Source of the DNA: Candidatus Hydrogenedentota bacterium
GTDB taxonomy: Bacteria; UBA8481; J006
Length of the DNA stretch: 16,023 nt
Reading direction: 5' to 3'
NCBI GenBank assembly: GCA_003697085.1
Contig: RFFU01000008.1
Coordinates: forward strand, 1 to 16,023
Both the position numbers and the translations under genes were made by a program. Of the stretch, positions 1-8,073 are shown in pieces. Positions within the stretch are counted from its first letter, which is position 1, and the number at the start of each line of letters is the position of its first letter. The notes beneath the pieces are model-generated. The model was given only the letters and a program-made list of their open reading frames with translations, searched no databases and had not been told where the DNA came from.

Positions 1-1569
1 AAGGAACCCGGCGATCTCTTGCCGGACTGGCTTAAACCGAAATCCGTAGTGAGGCTGGCAAGCCCGGCGGCCTTCATCGAGGAGAGTCTGAAACGTTCTG
101 AGGGACATCTTTCCGACACGGGGGCCCTCTGCGTTCTGACGGGGCGTTTCACGGGACGGGCTCCCAACGACCGCTTCCTCGTCGATACGAACGAAATACA
201 CGAGAAGGTCAACTGGGGAAAGGTCAACAAACCCATTTCGGAAGAGACCTACCGAAAGGTGCAGGCGGAGATTGCAAGGCACTTTCGCGGAAGAGACCTT
301 TTCGCCACGGACGGGTGGGCCGGAGCCGATCGGGAATACGGTCTCAAGATCCGCGTGCTCAGCGAGAAGGCCTCTCATGGACTCTTCGCCTGGAATATGT
401 TCATCCGGCCGACGCGTTCCGAAGCGGCGGGATTCGAGCCCGACTGGTTCGTCGTCTCCGCCCCTTCCCTCACCCTCGATCTTCCCGGCGCGGGTCTCAA
501 TTCCGACATCGCCGTCCTGCTCAATTTCCGAAAGCGAACCGTCCTGATCGCGGGAACGGGCTACGCCGGCGAGATCAAAAAATCGATATTCACGGCTCTG
601 AATTTCCTCCTTCCGGAACGCGACGTCTTTCCGATGCATTGTTCCTGTAACGTCGGAGCGGACGGAAGCACCGCCGTCTTCTTCGGCCTCTCCGGCACCG
701 GAAAGACGACCCTCTCCAGCGATCCCGAACGCTCCCTGGTCGGAGATGACGAACACGGGTGGGGGGCGGAGGGTGTCTTCAATTTCGAGGGAGGATGTTA
801 CGCGAAATGCATCAATCTTTCCGCCGAGGACGAGCCGCAGATTTGGAACGCCATCCGATTCGGCGCTCTCGTCGAAAACGTCGTTCTCGATCCCGTCTCC
901 CGCTCCATCGATTTCTCGGATGATTCCCATACCGCCAATACCCGGGTCTCCTATCCGATCCATTACATTCCCGGATTCGTTCCCGAGGGGCGCGGAGGCC
1001 ATCCGCGCACCGTCATCTTTCTCACGGCGGATGCCTTCGGCGTTCTGCCGCCGGTTATGAAACTCGACGTCGACCGGGCCCAGTACCACTTCCTCAGCGG
1101 CTATACCTCGAAACTGGCCGGCACGGAGGTGGGCGTAACCGAACCGGTGCCGACCTTCTCCGAATGCTTCGGCGCTCCTTTTATGCCACGCTTCCCCTCC
1201 GAATACTCGCGGCTCCTCGCCAAGAAGATCGAAAAACACGGTTCATCGGTCTTCCTCATCAATACCGGATGGCAAGGAGGACCGTTCGGCATTGGAAAAC
1301 GTATCTCCATCTCTCATACCCGAAAAATCGTTCATATGGCCCTCGACGGAACCCTCGACAAGGTCTCTTACAGACATCACGAAATCTTCAATGTCGATTT
1401 TCCGAAAGCCCTGCCCGGCATTCCCGAGGAGGTTCTCAACCCGGAGGCCGCCTGGAAGAACAAGAACGCGTATTTTCAAAAGGCCCGGGAACTGGCGGCC
1501 CATTTTCGCGAGAACTTCCAGCGGTTTCCGAAGGCGAGCGCGCTGGCCGAGTTCGGTCCGAAGGCTTGA
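1..1569 (+). CDS. pckA: Phosphoenolpyruvate carboxykinase (ATP), probably 5'-truncated by the window edge
   Basis: The enzyme converts oxaloacetate and ATP to phosphoenolpyruvate, CO2 and ADP in the cytoplasm, the entry step of gluconeogenesis. Residue numbers count from a TTG at 19. The substrate-binding stretch TGRFTGRAPNDRF is at 41-53, the Lys pair of GEIKKS at 184-189, MHCSCNVG at 206-213, the P-loop GLSGTGKTT at 223-231, the metal/phosphate loop GDDEHGWG at 242-249, and FNFEGGCYAK at 254-263. NTRVSYPIHYI, TADAFGVLPP and the adenine-side GKRISI follow. All are hallmarks of the ATP-dependent rather than the GTP-dependent family. From the TTG the protein is 516 residues, against about 525-540 for the family. 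The frame is open back to base 1 and no Shine-Dalgarno sequence precedes the TTG, so the true start probably lies a few codons outside the window. The next gene starts about 34 bases downstream on the same strand. Confidence 0.97.
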   Translation, partial: KEPGDLLPDWLKPKSVVRLASPAAFIEESLKRSEGHLSDTGALCVLTGRFTGRAPNDRFLVDTNEIHEKVNWGKVNKPISEETYRKVQAEIARHFRGRDLFATDGWAGADREYGLKIRVLSEKASHGLFAWNMFIRPTRSEAAGFEPDWFVVSAPSLTLDLPGAGLNSDIAVLLNFRKRTVLIAGTGYAGEIKKSIFTALNFLLPERDVFPMHCSCNVGADGSTAVFFGLSGTGKTTLSSDPERSLVGDDEHGWGAEGVFNFEGGCYAKCINLSAEDEPQIWNAIRFGALVENVVLDPVSRSIDFSDDSHTANTRVSYPIHYIPGFVPEGRGGHPRTVIFLTADAFGVLPPVMKLDVDRAQYHFLSGYTSKLAGTEVGVTEPVPTFSECFGAPFMPRFPSEYSRLLAKKIEKHGSSVFLINTGWQGGPFGIGKRISISHTRKIVHMALDGTLDKVSYRHHEIFNVDFPKALPGIPEEVLNPEAAWKNKNAYFQKARELAAHFRENFQRFPKASALAEFGPKA

Positions 1570-1603
1570 CGCTGAAGAATATCGCTTCTCCGCATTCCTC
1601 GTC

Positions 1604-3340
1604 GTGAGTCGGCACGCCCTCCGCTCTCCGCGCGAGCTTGAACGCCTTCTGGCTCGAATCGACGGGCGCGGGTATAAAGCGTATCGGGATCTCCATGGCC
1701 GGTACGACTTCGAAGACTTCCTCCTCTCGATCGACCACGTTCAATCCGATCCCTTCGCCTCACCCAGCCGCGTCTCCGTTCAGATTCCCTTTTCCCGAAC
1801 CGGACTCCCAAGGGAGACGATCGAGGGAACATCGCGCATCGTCGCGACCGAGGATTTTCTCTTGAGATCTCTTGTGCGAAACGCTCGGAAGGAGGAGTCC
1901 CGCAGCGGGCGCGCGGGTTCCGGAAGCGGCAAAAGCGGCCGCATCCTCGTCCTTGAACCCGGTCCGGCTCTTCTGAAACGAAGCGCCGTACGGATCGATG
2001 CCGCTCAACTTGAAGCGCGGTTCCGCGTGGGCCTTCCGGCGTTCGGACGACGTATCGCCGGCGAACCCGCGCGTCGCCTCCTCCTCGAATCACTCCCCCG
2101 GCTCATTCGCTCCTCGCTCTTTTACTCCTCTCTCGATGCCGATGCCCTCAAGCGATGGGCGGATGTCAGTGAAGACGCCGACGCTCTTCGAGAGGCTTTG
2201 CCGCGGCTCGGTCTCGTCGCCTTTGTCGCCGACGGTGCAATCCTCCCGCGCGCCTCCGGCATCGCTACCGATCCTCTTCCCGCTTCCGAAGCCGTTCCCT
2301 TTGCGTCCCCCGAATCGCTCCGCGTCTCGATTTCGACACCACATTCGGGAATTCTTTCCGGAATGGGAGTTCCCCGCGGAGTGACGCTTATCGTCGGAGG
2401 CGGTTACCACGGAAAATCGACGCTCCTCAACGCCCTGATGCACGGCGTCTATAACCATATTCCGGGGGACGGTCGGGAGCGAGTGGTAACCGATTCGACC
2501 GCGGTCAAGATCCGCGCCGAGGACGGCCGCTCGGTGCGAGGAGTGGATATCTCTCCGTTCATCAACAATCTCCCCTTCCGGCGCGATACCACCGCTTTCA
2601 CGACGGACGACGCCAGCGGCTCCACAAGCCAGGCGGCCTCGATCATCGAGGCCGTCGAAGCCGGAGCGGAGGTTTTGTTGATCGACGAGGATACCTCAGC
2701 GACCAACTTCATGATCCGCGACCATCGAATGCAGAAATTAATCCGCACGGAGGACGAACCGATCACGCCGTTCGTCGATCGCGTCCGGCAACTCTTTTCC
2801 GCCCGCGGTGTCTCGACAATCCTGGTTTTGGGCGGCAGCGGAGACTACCTCGATGTGGCCGACACCGTCATCGGACTTTTCCAATACCGCGTGCGGGACC
2901 TGACGCCGGAAGCAAAGCGGATCGCCGGGGAAAACCCCACCGGGCGGGAACGCGAATGCGCCGAGGATTTCCCTGAGCCGCGCCGTCGGATTCCGATCCG
3001 AGGCGGTATCAGCGCGCGACGGGGACGGCACGACGCGAAAATACGGGCGCGGAACCGGAAGGAAATCTCGTTCGGCCGGGATGAGATCGATCTTTCGAGC
3101 GTAGAGCAGATCGTCGAGACGGCGCAGACGCGCGCGATCGGCGACGCCGTTCATCGTGCCACGGCTCTGATGGACGGCCGCCGAACAATGACCGAAATCC
3201 TCGATGCCGTCATGGCCGAAGCCGAGAAGGGGTTGGACTACATCGCCCTCGTCAAGAGCGGAGAATACGCCGCCTTTCGAAGGCAGGAATTGGCGGCCGC
3301 CATCAATCGCCACCGCGGGCTTTCCACCGCTTCCCGATGA
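1604..3340 (+). CDS. Predicted ABC-class ATPase (ABC_ATPase / PF09818-like), function unknown
   Basis: A soluble P-loop ATPase of about 578 residues with no transmembrane partner nearby. Counting from a GTG at 1604, the N-terminal family block IDGRGYKAYRDLHGRYDF is at 19-36, followed by LSIDHVQSDPFASPSR at 41-56. The Walker A variant GGGYHGKST is at 265-273, the signature-like SGSTSQAASI at 338-347, and the Walker B region VLLIDEDTSATNFMIRD at 357-373. VLGGSGDYLDVAD at 408-420 resembles a switch region. This order matches the family known only as predicted ABC-class ATPases, for which I know of no established role. The open frame extends back to 1292 inside pckA, but the translation before about 1600 is low-complexity shadow. 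GTG 1604 is the last start before the conserved block, although it has no clear Shine-Dalgarno. The C-terminal third (after about residue 430) is Arg-rich. The stop overlaps the next start as ATGA, so the two are probably co-translated. Confidence 0.88.
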   Translation: MSRHALRSPRELERLLARIDGRGYKAYRDLHGRYDFEDFLLSIDHVQSDPFASPSRVSVQIPFSRTGLPRETIEGTSRIVATEDFLLRSLVRNARKEESRSGRAGSGSGKSGRILVLEPGPALLKRSAVRIDAAQLEARFRVGLPAFGRRIAGEPARRLLLESLPRLIRSSLFYSSLDADALKRWADVSEDADALREALPRLGLVAFVADGAILPRASGIATDPLPASEAVPFASPESLRVSISTPHSGILSGMGVPRGVTLIVGGGYHGKSTLLNALMHGVYNHIPGDGRERVVTDSTAVKIRAEDGRSVRGVDISPFINNLPFRRDTTAFTTDDASGSTSQAASIIEAVEAGAEVLLIDEDTSATNFMIRDHRMQKLIRTEDEPITPFVDRVRQLFSARGVSTILVLGGSGDYLDVADTVIGLFQYRVRDLTPEAKRIAGENPTGRERECAEDFPEPRRRIPIRGGISARRGRHDAKIRARNRKEISFGRDEIDLSSVEQIVETAQTRAIGDAVHRATALMDGRRTMTEILDAVMAEAEKGLDYIALVKSGEYAAFRRQELAAAINRHRGLSTASR

Positions 3341-3951
3341 ATCCGGAACCTTCCGAACGTTTTCTTCTCCTTCGTTTCGCCCTCCTTACGGAAGGCTTTC
3401 TCTTTGTTCTTGGCGCACTTCTGGCGTGGTATCTTGCGATCCCCCTTCGCTCCCTCTTCCACGCCGACACGGACGCCGTCCTCCTCGGCTTCGCCGGAAC
3501 CCTTCCTCTCGTTCTCGCGCTGGCAATCGAATATCGCTACCCGGGACCGTTACGGGAGACGCTGGAGAGTATCGAGGAATTCCTTCTGCCGGTGATTCAA
3601 GCCGCGGCTCTTTGGGAACTCCTCTTCGTCTCCTTGCTTGCCGGCGTCTGCGAAGAGTTCTTCTTCCGGGGAGTGATGCAGAGCGGCTTCACTCAGTACA
3701 ACGGTGTCGTCGCCGGAATCATTCTCTCTTCGCTGGCCTTTGGAGCCGCACATCTCGTCACGCCGGGATACGGGCTCGCCGCCGCTCTCCTAGGCACCTG
3801 GCTCGGCGCCTGCTTTCACTTCACGGGAAATCTCCTCGTCCCGATCCTTCAGCACGCCCTCTATGATTTCATCGCTCTCCTCGTTCTCCGCCGTCGTGGT
3901 CCTCGGTTCCCGGAAACACCGCTGGGTTTTACAGCCGAAGATTCAACCTGA
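3337..3951 (+). CDS. CPBP (CAAX/Abi-type) intramembrane metalloprotease family protein
   Basis: A 204-residue polytopic membrane protein with hydrophobic segments around residues 14-36, 48-64, 88-104, 122-140, 143-160 and 165-184. The three family motifs are present and intact. CEEFFFRG gives the EExxxR motif (E106, E107, R111). FGAAHL gives the FxxxH motif (F135, H139). QHALYDF supplies the last His and Asp (H173, D177). These form the zinc-dependent glutamate-protease-like site of the CPBP family, whose members include prenyl-protein proteases and bacteriocin-immunity proteins. The substrate is unknown. The ATG overlaps the stop of the ABC-class ATPase gene as ATGA, which links the two. The gene ends only 20 bases from the convergent rhodanese gene, leaving almost no room for a separate terminator. 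Confidence 0.93.
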   Translation: MNPEPSERFLLLRFALLTEGFLFVLGALLAWYLAIPLRSLFHADTDAVLLGFAGTLPLVLALAIEYRYPGPLRETLESIEEFLLPVIQAAALWELLFVSLLAGVCEEFFFRGVMQSGFTQYNGVVAGIILSSLAFGAAHLVTPGYGLAAALLGTWLGACFHFTGNLLVPILQHALYDFIALLVLRRRGPRFPETPLGFTAEDST

Positions 3952-3971
3952 AAACGATTCGGTGCTCCGCT

Positions 3972-4673
3972 CTAACACCCAAAATCCGGTTCTTCGTCCT
4001 CTTCTGGCTTTTCCTCTCCGGACCTCGTTCCTCGTTCCGTTCCGGGCTTCCCGAACCTTACCCTCCGCCCCTTCTCCTCTTCCGAACCGCGCCTTCCGCT
4101 CCTCTCTTTCTTCTCATCCTTCCTTCCCGTCGAAGCATTTTTCCCCCCCGAAGGCGCAAAGGAGGACGATCCATAACTCGTCCACGCCCGATAGCCGCCC
4201 CGCAATTCCCACACATTATCGAACCCCGCGATCCTCAAGGCCACCAAGGCATGCGTGCTCCGTTTTTGGGAACGGCAATATACCAGGATTTTCTTCTCCG
4301 GCCGCAATTCGGCATGCGGCTCGGAAAGAAGCCTCCGGAGAGGAATGTTGATTGCGCCAGGGATATGCCCCGCGGCGTATTCTTTCGGGGTCCGTACATC
4401 CAGAATCAAATCAAAGGGACCGGAATCCCCTGACAAGAATTCCTTCACGGAAACCTGATAGCGGCCCGGAGGAATTCGTTCGAGATACCCGCGGGCCAAT
4501 TCCCTCCTTTCTTTCTCCCAGGAATTTCGACTCGCAGCAATCTCTTCCGCCGAATACCGGGGGGTGTGCGCTCCCCGCACTCCACCGCACCCGGCCGGGA
4601 GAAGCACCAAGAGGAATCCGAAAAGGAGGGTCGACAAAATCGAGCGTGAACAAAAAGAAAGCCGGCGGCGCAC
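3972..4673 (-). CDS. Rhodanese-domain lipoprotein with charged C-terminal tail (start uncertain)
   Basis: A predicted periplasm-facing sulfurtransferase, last in the minus-strand respiratory gene run. From the GTG at 4673 the protein is 233 residues. It begins with a lipoprotein signal: VRRRLSFCSR, a hydrophobic stretch, then LLPAGC with the lipidated Cys at 29. A rhodanese domain covers about residues 75-165, with DVRTPKEYAAGHIPGAINIP and the active-site loop YCRSQKRS (catalytic Cys133), then ELRGGYRAW. Rhodaneses carry sulfane sulfur; the polysulfide-binding Sud protein of Wolinella is a precedent beside a polysulfide reductase. After about residue 168 the chain is a low-complexity Lys/Arg/Glu-rich tail of some 65 residues. 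An upstream in-frame GTG at 4727 would overlap tatA and add 18 residues. A TTG at 4637 would fall after the terminator hairpin. None has a clear Shine-Dalgarno. Domain call firm, start weak. Confidence 0.87.
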   Translation of the reverse strand: MRRRLSFCSRSILSTLLFGFLLVLLPAGCGGVRGAHTPRYSAEEIAASRNSWEKERRELARGYLERIPPGRYQVSVKEFLSGDSGPFDLILDVRTPKEYAAGHIPGAINIPLRRLLSEPHAELRPEKKILVYCRSQKRSTHALVALRIAGFDNVWELRGGYRAWTSYGSSSFAPSGGKNASTGRKDEKKERSGRRGSEEEKGRRVRFGKPGTERGTRSGEEKPEEDEEPDFGC

Positions 4674-4687
4674 TTGCGCCGGCCGGC
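4648..4687 (-). terminator. Strong intrinsic terminator-like hairpin after tatA
   Basis: On the minus strand a GC-rich stem of about 12 pairs (arms 4687-4675 and 4672-4661, one bulged C, very short loop) is followed directly by a T-rich run, TTTCTTTTTGTT, at 4660-4649. This is the textbook form of a Rho-independent terminator. It sits some 25 bases after the tatA stop but inside the 5' part of the rhodanese reading frame, so it may reduce or end transcription between the respiratory operon and the rhodanese gene. Termination itself is inferred. Confidence 0.7.
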
Positions 4688-4710
4688 AGATACAGTCGGA
4701 GGTTTCGCCT

Positions 4711-4905
4711 CTAGCGGTTCTGTTCACGGGTTTTTCCGTGCCCCGCCCCTTTCTCGACCCCGATCGGATTCGTCTCCTGTAATCCCGTTCGGAATTCCCG
4801 GGCGGCCGCCCCCAACGAACGGGCGACCTCGGGGATCCTCTTCGCGCCGAAGAAGATGATCCCCACGAGAAAGATCAGAACCCATTCCGACCCGCCGGGA
4901 AACAT
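4711..4905 (-). CDS. tatA: Sec-independent translocase subunit TatA/TatE family
   Basis: A 64-residue TatA-type protein, a component of the twin-arginine translocase that moves folded, cofactor-loaded proteins across the inner membrane. It has a short periplasmic N-terminus (MFPGGSEW), a single membrane helix at about residues 8-19, the conserved FG hinge (F19-G20), an amphipathic helix from AKRIPEVARSLGAAAREFRTGL (about 21-42), and a polar tail. Length and order are normal for the family. The start lies 3 bases after the stop of the molybdopterin subunit, and an AAGGTG ribosome site overlaps the end of that gene, so it is co-transcribed and probably translationally coupled. Its place beside Tat-exported redox subunits suggests a locus-dedicated pore component. 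TatC is not in this window. TatA versus TatB/E cannot be separated with full certainty. Confidence 0.93.
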   Translation of the reverse strand: MFPGGSEWVLIFLVGIIFFGAKRIPEVARSLGAAAREFRTGLQETNPIGVEKGAGHGKTREQNR

Positions 4906-4908
4906 TCG

Positions 4909-7900
4909 TCACACCTTCACGATATTAACGCGCGTATCGTAGAAGGAAGACGACGCGCCGATCGGATCGGTGAGGCACATATCTCCGAGAGCCGGATCAA
5001 CCAGCATCAACGGATTCGGGCAGGCTCCGGCCGCACGCCGCCTGTCTCCGCGAATTGTTCCGCCATCCACCACAACATCCCGCGAACCGTAGGCCCAGTG
5101 TCCGAAGTGCCAGGAGACGCCGACCGTTCCCGGCCGGATTCCCTGCAGGACCTTCACCTTCGCTTCGACCGCACGCTTCTCTCCATTCCCCAGAGAGAAG
5201 ACACCCTCCGGATTCGCCTCGGAGACCAATCGGACCGTCTCGCCGTCACGCACTCCGTACCGCGCCGCATCGCGTACATTCAAGAGGACGTAATTCTCGG
5301 GATAGAGTCCGAGATTCGTCCAGTAATTCGAGATCGTCCGCGAGTGTCCGCCGAAGGACTCCTTGAACGTGAAAAGCGCCAGGGGATATTTTTCACTCTG
5401 CCGCACCGCACGCCCCTTCGCGTCGGCAACTCCCATCGCCACGGGGGAATCGACAAGCGGCAGCCCCGGGAAATATGCCCCCGTCATGGCATTGCGACTC
5501 CGTGCCACGTCGTCGTAAAAGAGATGAAAGGCATGCGCCAGGCGTTTCTTCATAAATTTCCCGTCGTAAGCCGTTTCGAAGGGAGCGTACCGCCCTCCCC
5601 GATTGAGCACGTACACGACCTTCCTCCAGAGGGATTCATCGTTTCCGATCGCGCGTTTCCATTTCGCTTCGTCGAAAACGCTCGGTGGAAGATGACGCCG
5701 GGCGGCACGAAAGACCGCCAGTTCCTCCCCATCAGCCTCCGGCACGTCCTGCCCCGGCTTGTCGCCGACGGCAAGATTCGCCACCGCTTTCAGATAAAAA
5801 TCCTCCGGTCGGTCCAACGAGGCTCCTTCACCGACGGCGTTCTTGCCGAATCCGGGGAGTTTCAAGGCCTTTCCGACGGCGATACAGAAGGCCTCCAGGG
5901 AAATCGGCATCTTCTCGCCCGCCACCGTGCATTCCTCGGTCAGCGGCTTTGCCGCGGGCTGACGCACCTTGCTGGTCGCCGAATTGACATCGGGAGTGAC
6001 GTGCGGCGTTCCCCAGCGCTCCAGGTAGGTCAGATCGGGAAGGATATAGTCCGCATACATCGATGTCTCGCCGATGACGATGTCGCTTGCGATAAAGAGC
6101 GGAATCTTCTTCGGATCCTTTAGCGTCTCGATGTAACGATGGCCCGCGGGCGTGGATAGCGCCGGCGTCCCCTTGTGGAGGAGAAGAATCTCGCATCCGT
6201 AAGGATACCGGGCCGCCGCCGAGGGGATAACCTCCTGATAGATGTTTCCGGAAAACGGATACCAGAGCCTCGGTGCCTTGTATCCCTGCTCGCGGAAGAG
6301 AGAGTAATCCTCGTACCTCGCCTTCTCGCGCGACATCTTCGGTCCCCACGTCGGGAAGAGTTTCTTGAGCCGACCCTTGATCTTGAAGACGCCCGCCGGT
6401 TTGCTTCCATCTTCGTGCCAATGGCCTCCGCCCTTCGAAAGTCCTCCCTTCCAGTCGATGTTCCCGATCAAAACATTGAGCGCGATGATCGCTTGAGCGG
6501 CCCAGAGACCGTTGGCATGCTGCACCGGTCCGCGATAGAGATCGATGGCCGATCGTTTCCCGTGAGACGTAAACTCGCGCGCCACCTCGACGATTTTCCG
6601 GACAGGAACTCCGGCCTCCTTCGCCCAGTCCTCGATCGTCTTCTTGAAGGCTTCATCACGCCATACGGAGAGCACCGTCTTGGCCTTCTTTCCCCCGATT
6701 TCGACCTCCGCGAAGAGTTCTCCCTCCTGAGCCGGCCCTTCTTCCTTGACCACGACCGGCCGGCCGCCGGAAACGATCACACGTTCCTCACCGCCGCGTC
6801 CCAAGTCCTTGCCCCGCACGTAACGCGCCGGACGACCGTCCTCGATAAATACCAACGCCGTGGCATCCGACCAACAGGACTCCCCGTCCTCCTTCGCCGC
6901 GGCCTTGTTGGCATTGGCGAGAAACCGCGCGTCGTACCGCCCGTTCTCAAGAATCCAGCGGTGCATCGCCATCGCAAGGTGAACATCCTTGCCGGGCTTT
7001 ACCGGCAGCCACCACTTCGCCTTCGCCGCCGTCTTCGAAAGCCTGGGATCCACCACCGCCATCTTCAGTCCGCGCTCGACCAGTCCCGAGGTTACCTTCT
7101 CGGCCATCGGGGTCAGCCCGAAGTTCGCCTCGAAGGCGCCCGTCCCCCAGAAGATCACAAACTCGGAATTGAGAAGATCCGGCTTGAGATGGTGGGTTTT
7201 GTGATGCGTCATCTCGGAAAAGGCGATGTGATGCGACTGCTCGCAGATCGTCGTGTGCTCGTAGAAGTTAACCGACCCGCAAGCCTTCGTGAACCATTTG
7301 CCGAACTCTTTCCTCCCGTGCTCGATCCGACCCGCAAGAAACGTGAAACCGTTGTTCCGCGGTCCGAGATCGGGATGTTGGGGATCAACGAGAAGTTTCG
7401 AGAGATCGCCGTGACGGGAGCGGAACTGTTCCAACGTTATCTCACCCTTGGCGAACTTCTTCGCATCGTCCTTCAAGGCCTTGGCCTTCGCCTCGTCCCG
7501 TACAGCGAGAACTTCCTTGAACCCGGCCACATGCCGGTTCTCCCCGGCCTCGGAAAAGAGTTTCCCGCCCTCGACCACTTCCTTGATGAATTGATCAAAC
7601 GGGATCGACTTCCAGCGGTTCGAGCCGCGAGGCCCGACCCGCTTCAACACCTTCCGAATACGGTAGGGATCGTAATAAGTCTGAATCCCCGCCTGTCCCT
7701 TCGGACAGACCTTGGCATCGATCAAAACGGACACCTTCGGCGATGTCTCATAGGGAATGTGGGGAAGCATCGATTGGGGGCTGTAGGGATTTCCCGTTAT
7801 CTTCGCCAGCACCCCGTCCCAATACTTCGTCTTGATCGGGCAATCGACATGGCACTGGAGACACGTTGTGTATATGACGTTTTCGGGTAGCGATAATTCG

Positions 7901-8073
7901 TACACTCCTTCGGGCGCGCCGAGGAGACGTTCCGCCAATGCCCGTGATGTTCCCAGCACGGAGGCGAATGCGGAACACCCGCCGACGAAGGCGGCGGACT
8001 TCAGAAGTTCCCGCCGTGTCAATCCCTGCGTCTCTTTCATCTTTTCCTCCTCCACTTCCATCTGCTTGCTCAT
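4909..8073 (-). CDS. Tat-exported molybdopterin oxidoreductase catalytic subunit (Psr/Phs/Ttr/Arr-like)
   Basis: Catalytic subunit of a DMSO-reductase-family complex, expected in the periplasm with bis-MGD molybdenum. The 1054-residue chain starts with a twin-arginine signal (TRRELLKSAAFVGG, R20-R21). A [4Fe-4S] motif follows at C71, C74, C78 and C123 (CLQCHVDC, then VCPKGQAG). The likely Mo ligand is C277 in EHTTICEQSHH. Downstream are typical cofactor and tunnel motifs: FWGTGAFEANFG, ALNVLIGNIDWKGG, YADYILPDLTYLERWG, and the C-terminal dinucleotide-binding region with KESFGGHSRT and WHFGHWAYG. The size (about 1020-1050) fits tetrathionate-reductase-like subunits better than PhsA/PsrA (about 760), but ArrA-like or other relatives are possible. 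ATG 8073 overlaps the NrfD stop as ATGA. A second ATG at 8040, preceded by GGAGGAGG, would give a more usual short Tat signal. A His-rich patch (281-295) and a charged segment at about 185-230 are unusual. Confidence 0.93.
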   Translation of the reverse strand: MSKQMEVEEEKMKETQGLTRRELLKSAAFVGGCSAFASVLGTSRALAERLLGAPEGVYELSLPENVIYTTCLQCHVDCPIKTKYWDGVLAKITGNPYSPQSMLPHIPYETSPKVSVLIDAKVCPKGQAGIQTYYDPYRIRKVLKRVGPRGSNRWKSIPFDQFIKEVVEGGKLFSEAGENRHVAGFKEVLAVRDEAKAKALKDDAKKFAKGEITLEQFRSRHGDLSKLLVDPQHPDLGPRNNGFTFLAGRIEHGRKEFGKWFTKACGSVNFYEHTTICEQSHHIAFSEMTHHKTHHLKPDLLNSEFVIFWGTGAFEANFGLTPMAEKVTSGLVERGLKMAVVDPRLSKTAAKAKWWLPVKPGKDVHLAMAMHRWILENGRYDARFLANANKAAAKEDGESCWSDATALVFIEDGRPARYVRGKDLGRGGEERVIVSGGRPVVVKEEGPAQEGELFAEVEIGGKKAKTVLSVWRDEAFKKTIEDWAKEAGVPVRKIVEVAREFTSHGKRSAIDLYRGPVQHANGLWAAQAIIALNVLIGNIDWKGGLSKGGGHWHEDGSKPAGVFKIKGRLKKLFPTWGPKMSREKARYEDYSLFREQGYKAPRLWYPFSGNIYQEVIPSAAARYPYGCEILLLHKGTPALSTPAGHRYIETLKDPKKIPLFIASDIVIGETSMYADYILPDLTYLERWGTPHVTPDVNSATSKVRQPAAKPLTEECTVAGEKMPISLEAFCIAVGKALKLPGFGKNAVGEGASLDRPEDFYLKAVANLAVGDKPGQDVPEADGEELAVFRAARRHLPPSVFDEAKWKRAIGNDESLWRKVVYVLNRGGRYAPFETAYDGKFMKKRLAHAFHLFYDDVARSRNAMTGAYFPGLPLVDSPVAMGVADAKGRAVRQSEKYPLALFTFKESFGGHSRTISNYWTNLGLYPENYVLLNVRDAARYGVRDGETVRLVSEANPEGVFSLGNGEKRAVEAKVKVLQGIRPGTVGVSWHFGHWAYGSRDVVVDGGTIRGDRRRAAGACPNPLMLVDPALGDMCLTDPIGASSSFYDTRVNIVKV

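Noticed and set aside
1292-1603. N-terminal extension of the ABC-class ATPase frame back into pckA
   Set aside because: The extra residues are a frame-shifted reading of the pckA coding sequence. The conserved family block begins after GTG 1604.
7838-7864. CxxCH-like heme motif in the Mo subunit (CLQCH), and a similar CVGCH in the ferredoxin subunit
   Set aside because: Both lie inside complete 4Fe-4S cysteine groups of known families, so heme attachment is not indicated.
6175-7890. Long plus-strand open frame (571 codons), with another at 5098-6123, opposite the Mo subunit gene
   Set aside because: Antisense shadows of a well-supported gene. The translations are Arg/Leu/Pro-rich with no family motifs, as expected for GC-rich codon usage.
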